64,000 nucleotides of DNA from DATATB01 sp036268995 (GTDB lineage: Bacteria; Planctomycetota; Planctomycetia; Pirellulales; PNKZ01), in contig DATATB010000011.1 in NCBI GenBank assembly GCA_036268995.1, positions 26,203 through 90,202 of the forward strand. Reading direction: 5' to 3'. This document shows, piece by piece, positions 46,000 to 54,213 of the stretch. Under the pieces are notes generated by a model. It had not been told where the DNA came from. It worked only from the letters and a program-made list of their open reading frames with translations, and searched no databases. How positions within the stretch are numbered: the stretch's first letter is position 1; each line of letters begins with the position of its first letter. A program made the translations under genes and the position numbers.

Positions 46000-48186
46000 A
46001 TGAACAGGCCTTCAATGGCGCGCGACACACGATACCGACCGTTGGTATTGCTCTTGCTATTCAGTGTCGTGACCGGCGGCTACATGCTGTACCGGAACTC
46101 GGATTTCTTCGTGTGGAACGACACGCCAAGCTTGCTTACCTACGTCCGGCCGGGGACGAATACCTGGCCAAAGGCGGCCGAATACTTGGATGCGAACCAA
46201 GCAAAATGGGCGGCCGAACCGCTTCGGTGCTTCAAAGCCAACGTGTATGACTCCTTTACCGTCGTTCGTGGCGGATACCGTCCGGTGGACCGGGCATTGA
46301 CCGGCTTGTCTCGGGATATATCCAAGATCTCCGGACCCACCGTGTGGCAGTTGCTGACCTTCGGCAGCGCGTACGGGGCGTTTGCGGTTTGCCTGTTTTT
46401 GGTAGCCCGACGGTTTGCCACGCATGACGCGACCGCCCTGTTGGCCGTCGTGTTGATGTTGGGAGCTCCACCGCTGGTGAGCGCCTCGTGGTTGGTCATC
46501 GCCAGCCAGCAAGCCGTCGTGCCTTTATTGATCTGCCTGGCGCTTTTGCTGTATTGGCAAATCGTCGAAACGCCGCGCGGCCGATGGTTCAAGGTCGGCG
46601 CCTTGGCCGCGGTATTGCTGATTGGTCCGTGGTACCGTGAATTTTGCGGCGTCAGTTGCCTGCTCATCGGCTTTTTGGAGTTGCGCCGCGCGCGGCGTCC
46701 CACGCCGCTGATGGCCATGGCCGGTATATTCTTCCTGCACGCCGCATTTCCAACGGCAATCATCAAATTCCTGTTTCTTCCCGAAGTTCCGCTGCTGCCA
46801 GTGACGCGTTTGGGCAGCCTGGGAGCATCACTGCAATCGCAGGGGATGCACTGGTGGATGGCGTGGCAGTTTCTGCCGCTGGTTCCACCCTTGCTGATGC
46901 TGCTGGCGATCTGCAATGGACTTCGCCGCGCCGGCCGAGAATTGGTTTTCGAGCGGCCGCGTTGCTGGTCGGAGTGGAAGGCCCGCGGCTGGCGGTACTG
47001 CACGACGGGCATCGTCCCCTGGCTGTGGCTGGCCACGGTCGTGGCCCTGGCCTTGTGCCCCGCCGACGACGCCCAGCAGCCGATTTTCGCGACCGCGCCC
47101 GTTGGCGTGCTAGCGGCGCCCCACGTAGTAGGCTTCGCCTTGAGCCTGTATATCGCTGCGGTCGGACTGCAAGTCGACTTGTTCCTGGTGGTTTGGTTCC
47201 TGCTGGCGTTCGTCCCATTGATGCGCGTCGCCGTGGAAATCGTGCACTTTATTTATCCCCTGGTGCCGGCCTCGATCATCTTGGCCTGCACGGTCGAATC
47301 GCTCTGGCAATGGGCCGCGGCCCAGCGGGGTTGGCTGCGCGGCGTTCGATACGCTCTAACACTGGCCATCGGCGTGATTGTCGTCGACCAGGCGCTGGTC
47401 TGGTACGGAACCTACCGCGTCATGCATGGCGAAGCCGCGACGGTTCGCGCGGTCGCCGCCGAGCTGCGCCAGCGAATTCCCAAGGGCTCATTGGTCATCA
47501 ACAACGTGCTGCACGGCGCCGAGATTCAATGGGCCGCGGACGGCCATTACGATCACCTTTGGTCGATACCCTGGGGCCACGACTACCCGGAAAGCGACGT
47601 GGACGACGCGGGCAAGCTGGAGCGGATCCTGGCCGATTCCCAAGGGCGGAAGGTGTATTTTCTCGACTGCGACTTCGACTATCTGCCGTGGAAGATGGGC
47701 CATCGCCACCGGTTCGTGCACGGCTGCGAAATTGAAAAGCGAGCGCTGGGCCTGCTTCACGTCTACTCGGCGAGGTACCCCTTCGTAGATCCGCTGCGCC
47801 ATTTGGTGAGCAGGCCGAATGTTCCCTTCATCGGCCCGCCCGACTTCGAAAACGATTTCTACAAAGGCCACGCGATCGACGGCTCCTGGTTCACCAACGA
47901 GGTCTATGCGGAGTACCACCTCTACGAAGTGACGGGGACGCACGTCATCGACCCCACTCCAACCTTGGCGGTGGCCGGCGTGCACGGCTTCAACATCATC
48001 GCCTGCGACCGCAAGTTCTTCGGACTGCCCTTTTCCGGCGGCGCATTCGACCTGAAAAAGGCGCGAAACCATCAATACGCGGTGTGTTTCGAGGGAACCA
48101 GCATCGAACAAGTGAAGCAGATGATCGAGGCCTCGCTCGTGCCCGCGGTCAGCCGCAAGCCGGACGACGCCCCTAACGCAAAATAA
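46000..48186 (+). CDS. Polytopic membrane protein type A (A3), single FNIIAC module
   Basis: 728 residues from ATG 46000; a TTG at 45985 is in frame but less likely. Same design as A1/A2: helix LVLLLLFSVVTGGYMLYRNS, loop NDTPSLLTYVRPGTNTW, GYRPVDRALTGLSRDIS, helix block to about residue 470, and soluble domain (VYFLDCDFDYLPW; FVDPLRHLVSRPNVP). It carries only one C-terminal module (HGFNIIACDRKFFGLPFSGG at about residue 661) and the common tail SLVPAVSRKPDDAP. Its first outer loop is the most divergent of the three A proteins (KANVYDSFTVVRGGYRPVDR). A1 and A2 therefore look like module-expanded forms of an A3-like ancestor. It is followed closely by the GT2 gene at 48.2 kb. Confidence 0.6.
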   Translation: MNRPSMARDTRYRPLVLLLLFSVVTGGYMLYRNSDFFVWNDTPSLLTYVRPGTNTWPKAAEYLDANQAKWAAEPLRCFKANVYDSFTVVRGGYRPVDRALTGLSRDISKISGPTVWQLLTFGSAYGAFAVCLFLVARRFATHDATALLAVVLMLGAPPLVSASWLVIASQQAVVPLLICLALLLYWQIVETPRGRWFKVGALAAVLLIGPWYREFCGVSCLLIGFLELRRARRPTPLMAMAGIFFLHAAFPTAIIKFLFLPEVPLLPVTRLGSLGASLQSQGMHWWMAWQFLPLVPPLLMLLAICNGLRRAGRELVFERPRCWSEWKARGWRYCTTGIVPWLWLATVVALALCPADDAQQPIFATAPVGVLAAPHVVGFALSLYIAAVGLQVDLFLVVWFLLAFVPLMRVAVEIVHFIYPLVPASIILACTVESLWQWAAAQRGWLRGVRYALTLAIGVIVVDQALVWYGTYRVMHGEAATVRAVAAELRQRIPKGSLVINNVLHGAEIQWAADGHYDHLWSIPWGHDYPESDVDDAGKLERILADSQGRKVYFLDCDFDYLPWKMGHRHRFVHGCEIEKRALGLLHVYSARYPFVDPLRHLVSRPNVPFIGPPDFENDFYKGHAIDGSWFTNEVYAEYHLYEVTGTHVIDPTPTLAVAGVHGFNIIACDRKFFGLPFSGGAFDLKKARNHQYAVCFEGTSIEQVKQMIEASLVPAVSRKPDDAPNAK

Positions 48187-48208
48187 CCCAAGCACGGAAG
48201 GCACTACC

Positions 48209-48961
48209 TTGAGCACCGTCGAAAGTTGCCGTGCAACACGGCTAGAAACGCAACGGGCGACCGTGACCCTGCTGATTCCCACGCTCAACGAGATCGTGGG
48301 CATGCAGGCGATCATGCCGCTCGTCGAGCGGCAATGGGTCGATCAGATCCTGATTCTCGACGGCGGCTCGACCGACGGCACGATCGAATGGGCCCGCGCG
48401 CAAGGTTACGAAGTCATCGTGCAAACCGAGCCCGGCATCCGCCAGGGCTATCGCGAAGCCTTGCCGCGGGTCACCGGCGACATCATTCTGACGTTCAGTC
48501 CCGACGGCAACAGCATCGCCGAACTGATTCCCCAGCTCGTCGACAAGATGAGCGAAGGCTACGACATGGTCATCGCCTCACGCTACCTGGGCCCCGCCAA
48601 GAGCGAGGACGACGACGTGTTGACGGCTTTTGGAAATTGGCTGTTCACCAAAACGGTCAATTGGCTCAACGGTGGTCGCTACACCGACGTGATGGTGATC
48701 TTCCGGGCCTACAAGAAACAACTGCTCGATGACCTGGACCTCGTGCAGGATCGTTGGCACGCCACGCCCGAGCGGCTGTTCGGTTGCCGGATCAGTTGGG
48801 AACCGCTGCTCTCGGCCCGTGCCGCGCGGCGCAAATTGAAAGTCACCGAAATTCCCGGCGACGAACCGGCCCGCATCGGCGGCGAGCGCAAGCTCCGCAT
48901 CTGGCGTTGGGGCGCGTCGTACTACTTCCAGTTCTGGCGCGACGCGTTGCTCTGGCGCTGA
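48209..48961 (+). CDS. GT2-family glycosyltransferase
   Basis: 250-residue soluble GT-A enzyme. VTLLIPTLNE opens the nucleotide-binding fold; LILDGGSTDGT (49-58) and FSPDGNS (97-103) occupy the two sugar-nucleotide/metal positions, the latter in place of a classical DxD. ASRYLGPAKS and the late EIPGDEPARIGGERKLRIWR motif (IGGxRKxR) are typical of dolichyl-phosphate-mannose-synthase-like and hopanoid/phospholipid GT2 enzymes. The start is TTG 48209, with GGAAGG seven bases upstream; GTG 48263 is the fallback. It lies 22 bases after A3, so co-transcription is likely. It could provide the lipid-linked sugar used by the preceding membrane proteins (inference). Confidence 0.88.
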   Translation: MSTVESCRATRLETQRATVTLLIPTLNEIVGMQAIMPLVERQWVDQILILDGGSTDGTIEWARAQGYEVIVQTEPGIRQGYREALPRVTGDIILTFSPDGNSIAELIPQLVDKMSEGYDMVIASRYLGPAKSEDDDVLTAFGNWLFTKTVNWLNGGRYTDVMVIFRAYKKQLLDDLDLVQDRWHATPERLFGCRISWEPLLSARAARRKLKVTEIPGDEPARIGGERKLRIWRWGASYYFQFWRDALLWR

Positions 48962-49077
48962 GCAGCTTAGCCGCGGCTCCGCCAGATTGCCGCTTTTCCA
49001 AACCCGGGCCGGCCGGAACTGCTTCCGCCGCCCGGTCATCACCACCCTGAAACTGAGAATCACCTGGAACGAGTCCC

Positions 49078-50010
49078 ATGCGGTTGATTAGCCAAAAGCT
49101 CCAGCGAGCCATCCTACTCACGAAGAAGCGCGGCACCGGTTGGCTCATCCGTTCGATTCTCGCCGAGTTGCCGCTGCTGCCAGGCGTGTTGATCGCCCTG
49201 GCACGCCTGGCTAGTGGCCTGCACATTCCGAGGTTTTTGGTGTCGTTTTCGGGTGTCCATACGAACCAGGCCTGGGGCGAGCGAGCCCACAAACTCAAAG
49301 AAGTTACAAGGGCGTTCGCCAACCACAAACCGATCGACCTGCTCGAAATTGGCACGTGGTTTGGCGAAGGCTCGACCGCGTCGTTTTTCGAAGCGTTGCC
49401 CGAGGGATCGAACGTCGTGCTCGTCGACCCTTGGAGGCCGTATTCGTCAGAACCAGACAAGCGCGGCGCGCCGTCGTCGTGCAGCACGAAGATGGGCGGC
49501 GTGCCGCATATTGCCATCAATTCAACGCTCAAGCGAATCTACGAAATCGAGACAACGCGTAATCTCACCGCCACGCTTGTCCGCAGCCCGTCGGAAGAAT
49601 TTCTCCCGCGGCTCAAGGATCGGAGTTTCGACCTCATCTACATCGATGGCTCGCACTACTACGACGCGGTGAAGCGAGACATTCACCAGGCGAAGCGGCT
49701 GATCCGCAACAACGGGCTCATTTGCGGCGACGATCTGGACATGCATCCCACCGCGGAATTGCTCAAACGGGCCAGGCAACATTTGGACCAGGACCTGATT
49801 CTGCTGGAGCGGGAACAGGCGGTCCATCCGGGTGTGCTCGTAGCCGTCGCGGAAGAGTTCGAGCGCGTCAACCTCCACGAAGGGTTCTGGTGGATCTACG
49901 TGAGCAACGGCAAATTCGTCCTGTCGCCTCCCGACGCGGCACCGGCCGACTCCGAGGTGCCAAATCACGACCGTTTGCCGATTTCTGTGTCTGCGTGTCT
50001 TGCCGCATAA
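49078..50010 (+). CDS. Class I SAM-dependent methyltransferase (Methyltransf_24-like)
   Basis: 310 residues. SAM-binding motif I is DLLEIGTWFGEGSTASFF (about 87-104). An acidic strand end lies in VVLVDPW, and the motif FDLIYIDGSHYYDAVKRDIH is characteristic of the Methyltransf_24/cephalosporin-hydroxylase-like group that modifies glycans. An N-terminal helical part with a hydrophobic segment (LPLLPGVLIALARLAS) may associate with membrane. The C-terminus (EGFWWIYVSNGKFVLSPP) is family-like. Position at the end of the glycosylation island suggests O-methylation of a surface sugar. Confidence 0.85.
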   Translation: MRLISQKLQRAILLTKKRGTGWLIRSILAELPLLPGVLIALARLASGLHIPRFLVSFSGVHTNQAWGERAHKLKEVTRAFANHKPIDLLEIGTWFGEGSTASFFEALPEGSNVVLVDPWRPYSSEPDKRGAPSSCSTKMGGVPHIAINSTLKRIYEIETTRNLTATLVRSPSEEFLPRLKDRSFDLIYIDGSHYYDAVKRDIHQAKRLIRNNGLICGDDLDMHPTAELLKRARQHLDQDLILLEREQAVHPGVLVAVAEEFERVNLHEGFWWIYVSNGKFVLSPPDAAPADSEVPNHDRLPISVSACLAA

Positions 50011-50237
50011 TCATCGTGGGTCAAGCATGCCGCGCCTGCGACTAGCTAGGGCGCGCTTTTGCTTCCGAAACCGGCAATCCTCCGTGCCGGCCGCGCCCCC
50101 CCGCATATTGAAAAGTCGCGCCACACCGGCATAATGCCCACTTGGCTGCGACGCGGCCGCGCGTGCGCACACCCGTAGCCGCGCGCGACTTGATGGCCGG
50201 CGCGCACCCACCGTGTTTCTCGCTTCCAGGCACCAGT

Positions 50238-50867
50238 ATGTTTTTCGTCTTCGAAGGCTCGGACGGGAGCGGCAAATCGACGCAGATGGCGTTGTTTGCC
50301 CAGTGGCTGCGCGGCCGAGGGTTGGAAGTCGTCGTGTGCCGCGACCCCGGGTCGACGGCGCTGGGCGAAGCGATTCGGCAGTTGCTGTTGAATCCGGCCG
50401 GAGCGCCCATTGGGCGCCGTAGCGAGATGCTGCTGTATATGGCCGCCCGCGCTCAGATGGTGGACGAAGTGATCGCCCCCGCACTGGCCGCAGGCAAAGC
50501 GGTCGTCTCGGATCGCTACCTGCTGGCCAATCTGGTGTACCAGGGCTACGGCCGAGGGCTCGACCTGGAGGTGATTCGCTCGATCGGAGCGGTGGCCACC
50601 TCCGGCTGCATGCCCGATCTCTCGATCGTGCTCGATCTCTCGGCGGCCGCGGCGGCCGCTCGGCTCCAGCGGCCGCTGGATCGCATGGAGCAAGAGAGCG
50701 AAGCGTTTCGCGAGGCCGTGCGCACGGGATACCTCGAACTGGCGCGGCAGAATCCCGACGGAATTTGCGTGATCGATGCCAGTCGCCCCGTGGAAGCGGT
50801 GCAACACGACGTGCGGCAGGCGGCACTAGCCGCGATCGAGCGGACCACCGGAAAGAGCCCTCTATGA
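50238..50867 (+). CDS. tmk: Thymidylate kinase
   Basis: dTMP kinase, 209 residues; makes dTDP for DNA synthesis. P-loop FEGSDGSGKSTQ (residues 5-16), the DR-type motif CRDPGSTALGEAIRQLLL, and VVSDRYLLANLVYQGYGRGL (the DRY motif) are all present. LDLSAAAAAARLQRPLDRME is the LID region. The usual EPG is here DPG. ATG 50238 is chosen because the P-loop must lie close to the N-terminus; the frame is open to 50142. Its stop overlaps the start of the next gene as ATGA, the common tmk-holB arrangement, so the two are translationally coupled. Confidence 0.93.
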   Translation: MFFVFEGSDGSGKSTQMALFAQWLRGRGLEVVVCRDPGSTALGEAIRQLLLNPAGAPIGRRSEMLLYMAARAQMVDEVIAPALAAGKAVVSDRYLLANLVYQGYGRGLDLEVIRSIGAVATSGCMPDLSIVLDLSAAAAAARLQRPLDRMEQESEAFREAVRTGYLELARQNPDGICVIDASRPVEAVQHDVRQAALAAIERTTGKSPL

Positions 50868-51937
50868 GCTGGCAGGGAATTGTCGGACACGACGAGGTAG
50901 TCGAACAGTTTCGCCGAGCGCTGGTGCGCGATCGGTTGGCCAGCACGTTTTTGTTCGTCGGCCCGGCCGGCATTGGCAAACGGGCGTTCGCCTTGCGGTT
51001 GGCCCAAGCGCTGCTTTGCCAGCGCCGCCCGCCCGAGGCCCTGGATCCCTGCGGCGAGTGTCCGGCCTGCCGGCAGGTGCTGGCCGGCACGCATCCCGAT
51101 CTGATTCTGGTCGCCAAGCCGGAAGAAAAGAGCGTCTTGCCCGTCGAGCTGTTCATCGGCTCGCATGAGCGCCGGATGCAAGAGGGACTCTGCCATACGA
51201 TTCGCCTCAAGCCCATGATGGGCGGCCGCCGCATCGCGATCATCGACGATGCCGATTACCTCAACGAAGAAGGCGCTAACTGCCTGCTCAAGACACTGGA
51301 AGAGCCGCCGCCCAAGTCGGTGATGATCCTGATCGGCACCAGCCCCGATCGTCAATTGCCGACGATCCGCTCGCGGGCCCAGATTGTGCGCTTCCGGCCG
51401 CTGGAGGCCGACGTCGTGGCCCAGTTGCTGATTGACTCCGGTGCGACCGACGATGCCGCGGCCGCCAGCCGCGTGGCCCAACACAGCGGAGGCAGCGTGA
51501 CCCAGGCGGCCGAACTGCTCGACCCGCAACTCTGGACCTTTCGAGCCGACCTGCTCGCCCGGCTGGCCGAATTGCCGCTGGACGTGCCCCGGCTGTCGAC
51601 GATGCTGCTGGCTTTTATCGAAGCGGCCGGCAAAGAGGCTTCCGCACGCCGCCGCCGCACTCGGCAGGTGCTCGACTTTGTCGTCGAATTCTATCGGGCC
51701 GTCGTAGGCCAGGTGCTTGGCACCCCGGCGGGCGGCGATGCTCAGCTCGAACAAGCGGCCGCCAGGGCGGCACCGATCTTCGACCAGCGAGCGCCGACGG
51801 CAGCCCATTGCGTGCAGCGGACGCTCGATGCGCTGGGCCACATCCAGCGCAACGCCAATCAAACCACGCTCGTGGAAGCCTGGCTCGACGATCTCAGCCA
51901 GATCATTGCCCATGACCGGCCGCTGCTCTTTGCCTAA
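50864..51937 (+). CDS. holB: DNA polymerase III delta' subunit (clamp-loader)
   Basis: 357 residues. Clamp-loader AAA+ subunit that helps place the beta clamp on DNA. MSWQGIVGHDEVVEQFRRAL is the standard opening. The P-loop-like GPAGIGKRAFALRLAQ carries Lys-Arg, while the zinc module CGECPACRQVLAGTHPDL is intact (a CxxCxxC group preceded by a partner Cys). Sensor-type motifs IAIIDDADYLNEEGANCLLK, LEEPPPKSVMILI and RSRAQIVRF follow. The ATGA overlap with tmk fixes the start. The C-terminal region (from about 225) is the less conserved collar domain. Followed by an inverted-repeat element. Confidence 0.92.
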   Translation: MSWQGIVGHDEVVEQFRRALVRDRLASTFLFVGPAGIGKRAFALRLAQALLCQRRPPEALDPCGECPACRQVLAGTHPDLILVAKPEEKSVLPVELFIGSHERRMQEGLCHTIRLKPMMGGRRIAIIDDADYLNEEGANCLLKTLEEPPPKSVMILIGTSPDRQLPTIRSRAQIVRFRPLEADVVAQLLIDSGATDDAAAASRVAQHSGGSVTQAAELLDPQLWTFRADLLARLAELPLDVPRLSTMLLAFIEAAGKEASARRRRTRQVLDFVVEFYRAVVGQVLGTPAGGDAQLEQAAARAAPIFDQRAPTAAHCVQRTLDALGHIQRNANQTTLVEAWLDDLSQIIAHDRPLLFA

Positions 51938-51944
51938 AAGGACT

Positions 51945-52040
51945 GACCACGGATGGCACGGATAACACCGATAAAAAAGGAATGATTGCGGCCAGCGCGA
52001 CCTTTGCATTCGATCCGTGTCATTCGTGCAATCCGTGGTC
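51945..52040. repeat. Interspersed palindrome (CCACGGAT family), copy 1
   Basis: Outer arms GACCACGGAT (51945-51954) and ATCCGTGGTC (52031-52040) pair perfectly; the 28-base arms match at 24 positions. It lies between the holB and yjbQ 3' ends. A second member is at 55371-55477. Confidence 0.75.
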
Positions 52041-52063
52041 TCCCACTTCTTCGCGGCGCAGTC

Positions 52064-52492
52064 TCAACTCGCGAAATCGCCTTGCAAAGTCAGCACCAAG
52101 CGGCGACCGTCGGCCTGGTTGCGGTGCTCGCAGAGATAAATCCCCTGCCAGGTGCCCAACAGCAGCGAGCCATCGGCCACCGGCACACTGACGCTCGAGC
52201 CGATGAGCACCGATTTGACATGGGCCGGCATGTCGTCGGGCCCCTCGGCCGTATGCCGGTATGGAAAGTCCTCCGGCGCGATGGCGTCCAGCGAGCGTTC
52301 CAGATCACGGGCGACGTCCGGATCGGCATTTTCGTTGATCGACAACGAGGCGGACGTGTGTTGCACGAAGACGTGCAGCAACCCGGTGCGGCAACGCGGG
52401 AGCTCCGGCAGGCCATGGATCACCTCGGCCGTGATGAGGTGAAACCCGCGACTTCGCGGCTTCAGACGTAACGGATGTTGAACCCACTGCAT
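52064..52492 (-). CDS. yjbQ: YjbQ/UPF0047 family protein (secondary thiamine-phosphate synthase-like)
   Basis: 142 residues, close to the 138 of E. coli YjbQ. GFHLITAEVIHGLPEL starts the fold; the catalytic/metal motif HTSASLSINENADPDVARDL and PADGS-like VADGSLLLGTWQGIYLCEHR are diagnostic. YjbQ can make thiamine phosphate by a secondary activity; its main role is unclear. ATG 52492 (MQWVQHPLRLKPRS) is chosen for length; the frame is open to 52609. Convergent with holB, with the palindromic repeat between them. Confidence 0.93.
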   Translation of the reverse strand: MQWVQHPLRLKPRSRGFHLITAEVIHGLPELPRCRTGLLHVFVQHTSASLSINENADPDVARDLERSLDAIAPEDFPYRHTAEGPDDMPAHVKSVLIGSSVSVPVADGSLLLGTWQGIYLCEHRNQADGRRLVLTLQGDFAS

Positions 52493-52544
52493 GGACAATC
52501 GGCCTCGAACCGTCAGCAAGTGCTGGAACAAAACTGCATTGGGC

Positions 52545-52550
52545 ATTATA
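52545..52550 (-). promoter_or_regulatory. -10 box candidate for yjbQ
   Basis: Perfect TATAAT on the minus strand, about 53 bases before the yjbQ start. No matching -35 at 16-18 bases is visible. Confidence 0.35.
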
Positions 52551-52627
52551 CTTATGAATAGAAGGCGAGTTCGCGTAGTATTCAGAATTCTAATCTTATG
52601 GATTTTCAAAGATTTAGCTTTGAATAC

Positions 52628-52655
52628 TTGACACCCCGTTTATGATTGGAACAAT
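52628..52655 (+). promoter_or_regulatory. Sigma70-like promoter candidate for the 71-aa protein
   Basis: TTGACA at 52628-52633, 16-base spacer, AACAAT at 52650-52655 (four of six). Leader to ATG 52841 would be about 180 bases. Confidence 0.4.
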
Positions 52656-52840
52656 GAGTTGCTTTGAGTGGGAGCCGCTTCGTTGCGGCGTTCTGCTCTC
52701 GGGGATTTCGCCCGCCACTGAAGGTCGGCAGGCAATGCTGCCAGCCGATCTTGCCTCACACGCGCTGCCGCTGGGTAGCCGGCGCCAACCATGGGCTTGG
52801 GCCGGGGCGAATGCTTTTTTATTGGGAGGGAGTTGGCACG

Positions 52841-53056
52841 ATGCGTAATGTTTTTGATGCGATTCTGGAGTTCGGGCATGATGAGGATTTCAGCCCGCAC
52901 GTGAACGACGAATTCACTCCGACCGAGGCGCCCGCCGGCTCGACCGAAAAGCTGGAAGTTCTGGCTCGGCGCGTTCGCGAAGGCTTGCCGCTGTGGCATC
53001 CTGAAGATCGGGCCGATTATAGCGGCCTGACCGGTGCCGTGCGTCCGCGCGAATAG
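52841..53056 (+). CDS. Small conserved planctomycete-type protein (71 aa)
   Basis: MRNVFDAILEFGHDEDFSPH opens an acidic N-terminus; the C-terminal half EKLEVLARRVREGLPLWHPE followed by DRADYSGLTGAVRPRE is a pattern I have seen in small planctomycete proteins of unknown function. ATG 52841 has a strong purine-rich site (GGGAGGGAG) about 8 bases upstream. No membrane segment. Encoded alone. The good ribosome site and acidic composition support it as a real gene. Confidence 0.75.
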   Translation: MRNVFDAILEFGHDEDFSPHVNDEFTPTEAPAGSTEKLEVLARRVREGLPLWHPEDRADYSGLTGAVRPRE

Positions 53057-53262
53057 CGCGGCCGCGGGGGCGCGCTCGCCCGAGGGCAATGCGATTGCCG
53101 CCGGGCGAGCGGATGGCTGGCGGAGATTGTTACGCCAGCATGTTGATGCTGTGATCGCGGCGCGCATGATTCGCTGCGCCGCTCGCCAAGTGTCCAGTTC
53201 GGGCTCAGGTTCTGCTTGCGCCCAGCGCTTTCAGCTTGCGCGCAGTGTGGCCAGACTCCGGA

Positions 53263-54033
53263 TCAGCAGGAATTCGGCGGCTGCAGGCCGTTTACTTGGC
53301 CGCCCGTGCGGTTGCCATTCGTCGACGGCGCCAGCGCGCCTGGCGTCAAGCCACAGCGCAGCGCAAGCCGGGCGAGATCCACCGTCTTGTGGACTCGCAG
53401 CTTGCGCATCAAGCGCGACTTGTGATTGTCGGCCGTGCTGGGACTGATTCCCAAAGCTTCGGCACATTGCTTGACGGTATACCCTTGCGCGATGTGAACC
53501 AGCACGTCGAACTCGCGGCGCGTGAGCTGCCCCAGAGGGCCAGGCTCAAAGCCGTTGCCTTGACCAAAGCTGAGGGCTGCCGGCACGAGCTGGCCGTCCA
53601 ATAGCTGCGCTCCGTCATGGCCGGCAAAGGCGGCCTGGCCCGCGCCGATGCGGCGCAGCGCCGACTCCAGGCCCTGCAGCGACTGCTCCTTGCTGATGCA
53701 ACCGGCCGCGCCGGACTGGCTACAACGCCGTTCGAGCTCGGGCGACGTGCGTTCGGCCAGCAGCAGCACGCGCGTGTGCTCGAGGCGAGCCACCAGGGCG
53801 GTGACGGCCGCCTCGACATTCTCCTCCGAGTGCAGCGCCACCAGGGCCACATGGGGATGCCGCTGGGCCACGATTTTTTCCAGTGTCGCAACATTCTCGC
53901 AACTGCCCACCACGGCTAAACCCAAGGCCTGGCTCAAAAGCCGCGCCAGGCAATCGCGTGTGAGCTGCTGGCGATCCATGATGGCCAGCGACAGCGGGGG
54001 CTTTTCGGTCGTATCGGTCGGGGAATGCAACAT
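53263..54033 (-). CDS. LuxR/NarL-type regulator with degenerate receiver domain
   Basis: 256 residues from ATG 54033. The receiver-like domain (LAIMDRQQLTRDCLARLLSQ to ~125) keeps the fold and the late lysine (AAGCISKEQ). The phospho-acceptor strand reads HVALVALHSEEN, with Ala where the Asp should be, so it is a pseudo-receiver. The HTH (LTRREFDVLVHIAQGYTVKQ, then AEALGISPSTADNHKSRLMR) is a complete LuxR-type DNA-binding domain. Such proteins work without phosphorylation or bind another ligand. No histidine kinase is nearby. The frame is open to 54084, but that extension is not receiver-like. Confidence 0.9.
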   Translation of the reverse strand: MLHSPTDTTEKPPLSLAIMDRQQLTRDCLARLLSQALGLAVVGSCENVATLEKIVAQRHPHVALVALHSEENVEAAVTALVARLEHTRVLLLAERTSPELERRCSQSGAAGCISKEQSLQGLESALRRIGAGQAAFAGHDGAQLLDGQLVPAALSFGQGNGFEPGPLGQLTRREFDVLVHIAQGYTVKQCAEALGISPSTADNHKSRLMRKLRVHKTVDLARLALRCGLTPGALAPSTNGNRTGGQVNGLQPPNSC

Positions 54034-54089
54034 CGCCGCGCTCCTAAGGTCGAACAATGACGGTAGAAAACAGCGGCGGGACAATACCG

Positions 54090-54122
54090 GCGCGCGGTGA
54101 CATCCTCTCTGTCACCGCGCGC
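54090..54122. terminator. Hairpin between aroH cluster and luxR-type gene
   Basis: GCGCGCGGTGACA (54090-54102) and TGTCACCGCGCGC (54110-54122): a perfect 13-bp stem with a 7-base loop. It follows the minus-strand gene ending at 54214 and precedes the regulator start at 54033, so it may terminate the former or sit in the latter's leader. No T-run. Confidence 0.55.
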
Positions 54123-54213
54123 AGAAATAGGGGCAAAAACAGGAATTCGTCCGCACTGTGCGAATCCATGTGGCGGTGGCCGCCGGCCGGCGAGATTCGC
54201 CCCCCAAGCTGCG

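Larger units (their letters stand above)
52493..52840. other. 348-bp divergent promoter region
   Basis: AT-rich for this genome between 52540 and 52660. It holds promoter candidates for yjbQ (minus) and for the small protein gene (plus), listed separately. No gene seen. Confidence 0.5.

Noticed and set aside
34238..48186. Prophage or transposon origin of the A/B array
   Set aside because: No integrase, transposase, structural phage genes or att-like repeats; duplication is explained by recombination between the modules.
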